Assembly (NCBI GenBank): GCA_002342025.1
Contig: DDPD01000056.1
Coordinates: forward strand, 1-26,787
DNA: 26,787 bases
Source of the DNA: Moraxellaceae bacterium UBA2477
Lineage (GTDB): Bacteria > Pseudomonadota > Gammaproteobacteria > Pseudomonadales > Moraxellaceae
Direction: 5' to 3'
Positions within the stretch are counted from its first letter, which is position 1. Each line of letters begins with the position of its first letter. Position numbers and translations under genes: made by a program. The notes under the pieces are model-generated. The model was not told the DNA's origin, ran no database searches, and saw nothing but the letters and a program-made list of their open reading frames with translations. Positions 25,076 to 26,787 of the stretch are shown one piece after another.

Positions 25076-26015
25076 GTAATCGATCGGACTGATTTTCTGC
25101 GGGAATCACGCCTTCTTTTGCCAAGATGGCGTGTAACTTAGGCAAGTTCCAGCATGGCGTAGTTGGCATGAAATGATGCTCTAAGTGATAGTGCTCGTTA
25201 TGCGGCGCGAACCACAGCTTCTCATACCAGCGTGCATTGGACGTACGGGCATGAAGTAAAGGGTTGGTGCTAAGTGGCTCGGCCACAACAGCATGGTCGG
25301 CAATTTGGCGAATGCGCATGCAAATCGGCAAAATGAAGATGAATGCGGTCAGCCAAAGCAGGTAGAGCCAGCCATTTCCCAGTGCACTGAGCGTGGCCGC
25401 CATGACGACTTGCCAAAGCAGACCAATATGGCCATTGTTTTTAATAAAAACACGTAAATAACCGGGAGTGCCCTGTGGCGCTGGCTCAACACGCACCACA
25501 CGACCCGTCAATTCATAACGCCAGTAACCAGCGGCCATGCCCATTAAACCAAGCACGGACTTCAGACCGGTGAGGCCTGACGCATCTCTCCATAGTTTGC
25601 GTTTCAGGCTGCTGGGCGCAACAGGATATTGTTCCGTCATGATGAGGTCTGGATCGTCGATGGTGCCGGCTAGGCGATGATGGGTCATGTGATAGGCACG
25701 ATAGCCTGGCATGCTCTGCAGGATGGGCTGAGCACACAGATATTCGCCAATAAAGTCATTGAGTTTTGCAGACGCAAACAAAGACCGATGGGCTGCTTCG
25801 TGTTGCAAGATGGCGAAACCAGCTTGTGCCGCAGCCAGCAGTAATAGGCTGACCACAAAGGTGAGCGGGTGAGGCCAGAGCAGGCTTAACGCAAACGCTA
25901 GCAGGATTAAGCTCCAATCTTTGCCAACCTCTAGGCTGCCACGCCAGTTTGACTTGCTATTCAAGGCTGCCCGTTGTTCCGGAGTCAGTTTAAAGTGGGG
26001 CATTTTATTACTCAT
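25023..26015 (-). CDS. Fatty acid desaturase-family membrane enzyme
   Basis: A 330-aa di-iron membrane desaturase or hydroxylase. All three histidine boxes are present: HEAAH at 72-76, HMTHH at 109-113, and HLEHH at 277-281 with an additional HNEH just before. Paired hydrophobic spans lie at about 35-68 and 195-232. The substrate (acyl lipid, sphingolipid or carotenoid-like) is unclear. The ATG at 26015 has only a weak ribosome binding site; a second ATG four codons on (26003) is a possible start. Its 3' end overlaps the symporter gene by 53 bases in antisense. The 5' region is shared divergently with bolA over 124 bases. Confidence 0.92.
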   Translation of the reverse strand: MSNKMPHFKLTPEQRAALNSKSNWRGSLEVGKDWSLILLAFALSLLWPHPLTFVVSLLLLAAAQAGFAILQHEAAHRSLFASAKLNDFIGEYLCAQPILQSMPGYRAYHMTHHRLAGTIDDPDLIMTEQYPVAPSSLKRKLWRDASGLTGLKSVLGLMGMAAGYWRYELTGRVVRVEPAPQGTPGYLRVFIKNNGHIGLLWQVVMAATLSALGNGWLYLLWLTAFIFILPICMRIRQIADHAVVAEPLSTNPLLHARTSNARWYEKLWFAPHNEHYHLEHHFMPTTPCWNLPKLHAILAKEGVIPAENQSDRLLSILQRATTKNPAALPQ

Positions 26016-26102
26016 AAAAGTTAAATAAGAAAAGTTATGTAATAAGCAGGGGCAGTTTAGCGCGAATTAACGCATTTGCAAGCGGTCACTGTTTTCAGCC
26101 TC

Positions 26103-26108
26103 TATAAT
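26103..26108 (+). promoter_or_regulatory. -10 box TATAAT of a bolA-trhO promoter
   Basis: A consensus TATAAT lies 31 bases upstream of the bolA ATG. The nearest -35-like element, TTGCAA at 26076-26081, is 21 bases away, which is too far for a standard sigma-70 promoter, so the -35 is weak or an activator is needed. Confidence 0.5.
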
Positions 26109-26139
26109 TCGCGCCGATGTCTTTTCAGTGGAGCCTTTC

Positions 26140-26451
26140 ATGTCCCGCCAAAACCGACTGCATAGCGTGCTGCAGCAAGCGTTTAATCCAGACTTTCTTG
26201 TGGTCGAAAATGAGTCCCATAACCATGGTGGCCCAGCCACCGAAAGCCACTACAAGGTCACTTTAGTCTCGGCGGCATTCGTGGGCCTGCGGGCGGTGGC
26301 TCGCCATCAGAAGGTTTACGCGTTGACTCAAACGGAGATGACCCAAGGCCTGCACGCGTTAGCGTTGCATGTGTACACCCCGGAAGAGTGGGCTCAGGTT
26401 GGCGCAGCTCCAGCTAGTCCGGCTTGCATGGGGGGCAGTAAGCATGACTGA
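26140..26451 (+). CDS. bolA: BolA family protein
   Basis: A 103-aa BolA protein, a small cytoplasmic partner of monothiol glutaredoxins in iron-sulfur handling and stress morphology control. Typical segments: VVENESHNHGG at about 22-32, SHYKVTLVSAAFVGLRAVARHQ (split at the FxGxxxVxRH core) and HALALHVYTPEEW. The ATG at 26140 has GGAG six bases upstream; a GTG four codons earlier is less likely. The C-terminal tail (about 85-103) is rich in Ala, Gly and Ser and looks flexible. It overlaps trhO by eight bases, so the two are coupled. Confidence 0.94.
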   Translation: MSRQNRLHSVLQQAFNPDFLVVENESHNHGGPATESHYKVTLVSAAFVGLRAVARHQKVYALTQTEMTQGLHALALHVYTPEEWAQVGAAPASPACMGGSKHD

Positions 26452-26787
26452 GTCATCGCAGTTTGTGGTGGCTGCGCTCTATCACTTTGCGCGTTTAGAC
26501 AATTTCCGTGAAATGCAGTCGCCCTTGCTCGCACTCTGTGAGGCGCAAGGGATTCGTGGCACGTTGCTGTTAGCGCAAGAAGGTGTGAACGGCACGATCT
26601 CGGGTTCCCGCGTCGGTATCGATGCCGTCTTGGCGTGGTTACGATCAGACCCTCGATTAGCGGCGCTAGAGCATAAAGAATCACTTAGCGATCGACATCC
26701 CTTTGTCCGTTTGAAAATTAAGCTGAAAAAGGAAATTGTGACGTTGGGCGTTCCGTTTGTGGATCCCACGGCGGTCGTTGGTACGTA
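26444..26787 (+). CDS. trhO: tRNA uridine(34) hydroxylase TrhO (3' end outside window)
   Basis: The first 114 codons of a TrhO (YceA/UPF0176) protein, which hydroxylates U34 of tRNA as a step to 5-methoxyuridine or cmo5U. The visible part is the N-terminal domain: FVVAALYHFARLDNF, then GTLLLAQEGVNGTISGS, a highly conserved stretch, and VRLKIKLKKEIVTLG. The rhodanese domain with its active cysteine lies past the right edge, so completeness cannot be judged. The ATG overlaps the bolA stop (8 bases), with a run of G residues eight bases upstream acting as ribosome binding site. Confidence 0.93.
   Translation, partial: MTESSQFVVAALYHFARLDNFREMQSPLLALCEAQGIRGTLLLAQEGVNGTISGSRVGIDAVLAWLRSDPRLAALEHKESLSDRHPFVRLKIKLKKEIVTLGVPFVDPTAVVGT

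Noticed and set aside
26076..26108. TTGCAA as the -35 partner of TATAAT before bolA
   Set aside because: The 21-base spacing is outside the normal range, so only the -10 was listed.

Overview
The window looks like ordinary chromosome from a mid-GC gammaproteobacterium. The gene set (glutathione-dependent formaldehyde oxidation, pdxB, purU, bolA, trhO, tusA, AraC regulators with an arabinose-binding-like N-terminal domain, an AdeT/DUF6091-type solute-binding-like protein) fits Pseudomonadales, possibly Moraxellaceae-like; that placement is inference. There are 28 protein-coding genes, tightly packed. I see no rRNA, tRNA, CRISPR array, insertion sequence or phage gene, and no gene-free stretch longer than 300 bases.

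Layout. 1-836: 3' part of an MscS-type channel, ending at a bidirectional terminator. 898-2568 (minus): lipoprotein with two DUF4394-like halves. 2630-5616 (minus): lysR, then frmA and fghA, the glutathione-dependent formaldehyde-to-formate pathway. 5699-9335 (plus): mmsA, an isobutyryl-CoA dehydrogenase-like gene and mmsB, a partial valine-degradation operon divergent from lysR. From frmA through most of mmsB the codon use is visibly more G/C-ending than on either side. 9372-10358 (minus): periplasmic solute-binding-like protein. 10655-12305 (plus): acyltransferase and class II aldolase/adducin-like protein. 12330-13661 (minus): DUF4345 membrane protein and sterol-desaturase-type hydroxylase, divergent from an araC gene (13769) that overlaps a TrmH-family methyltransferase. 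15394-16591 (minus): HIT protein and TSUP transporter. 16735-20125 (plus): araC, purU, AmpG-like MFS and tusA as a compact run. 20107-22364 (minus): Nudix (DUF4743) and MATE transporter, divergent from pdxB (22452), which is followed by a sodium:solute symporter. 25023-26015 (minus): fatty acid desaturase. 26140-end (plus): bolA and the 5' part of trhO.

How they work together. Formaldehyde bound to glutathione is oxidised by FrmA and the product hydrolysed by FghA to formate; PurU, 13 kb away, also releases formate. The valine cluster handles three oxidation steps between isobutyryl-CoA and propionyl-CoA but lacks the hydratase and thioesterase. No clear novel defence or mobile system was found. 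The most distinctive signals are regulatory: helical-phase direct repeats ahead of both araC genes, one of which may be translated from a leaderless mRNA, and an unusual araC-purU-MFS-tusA operon.
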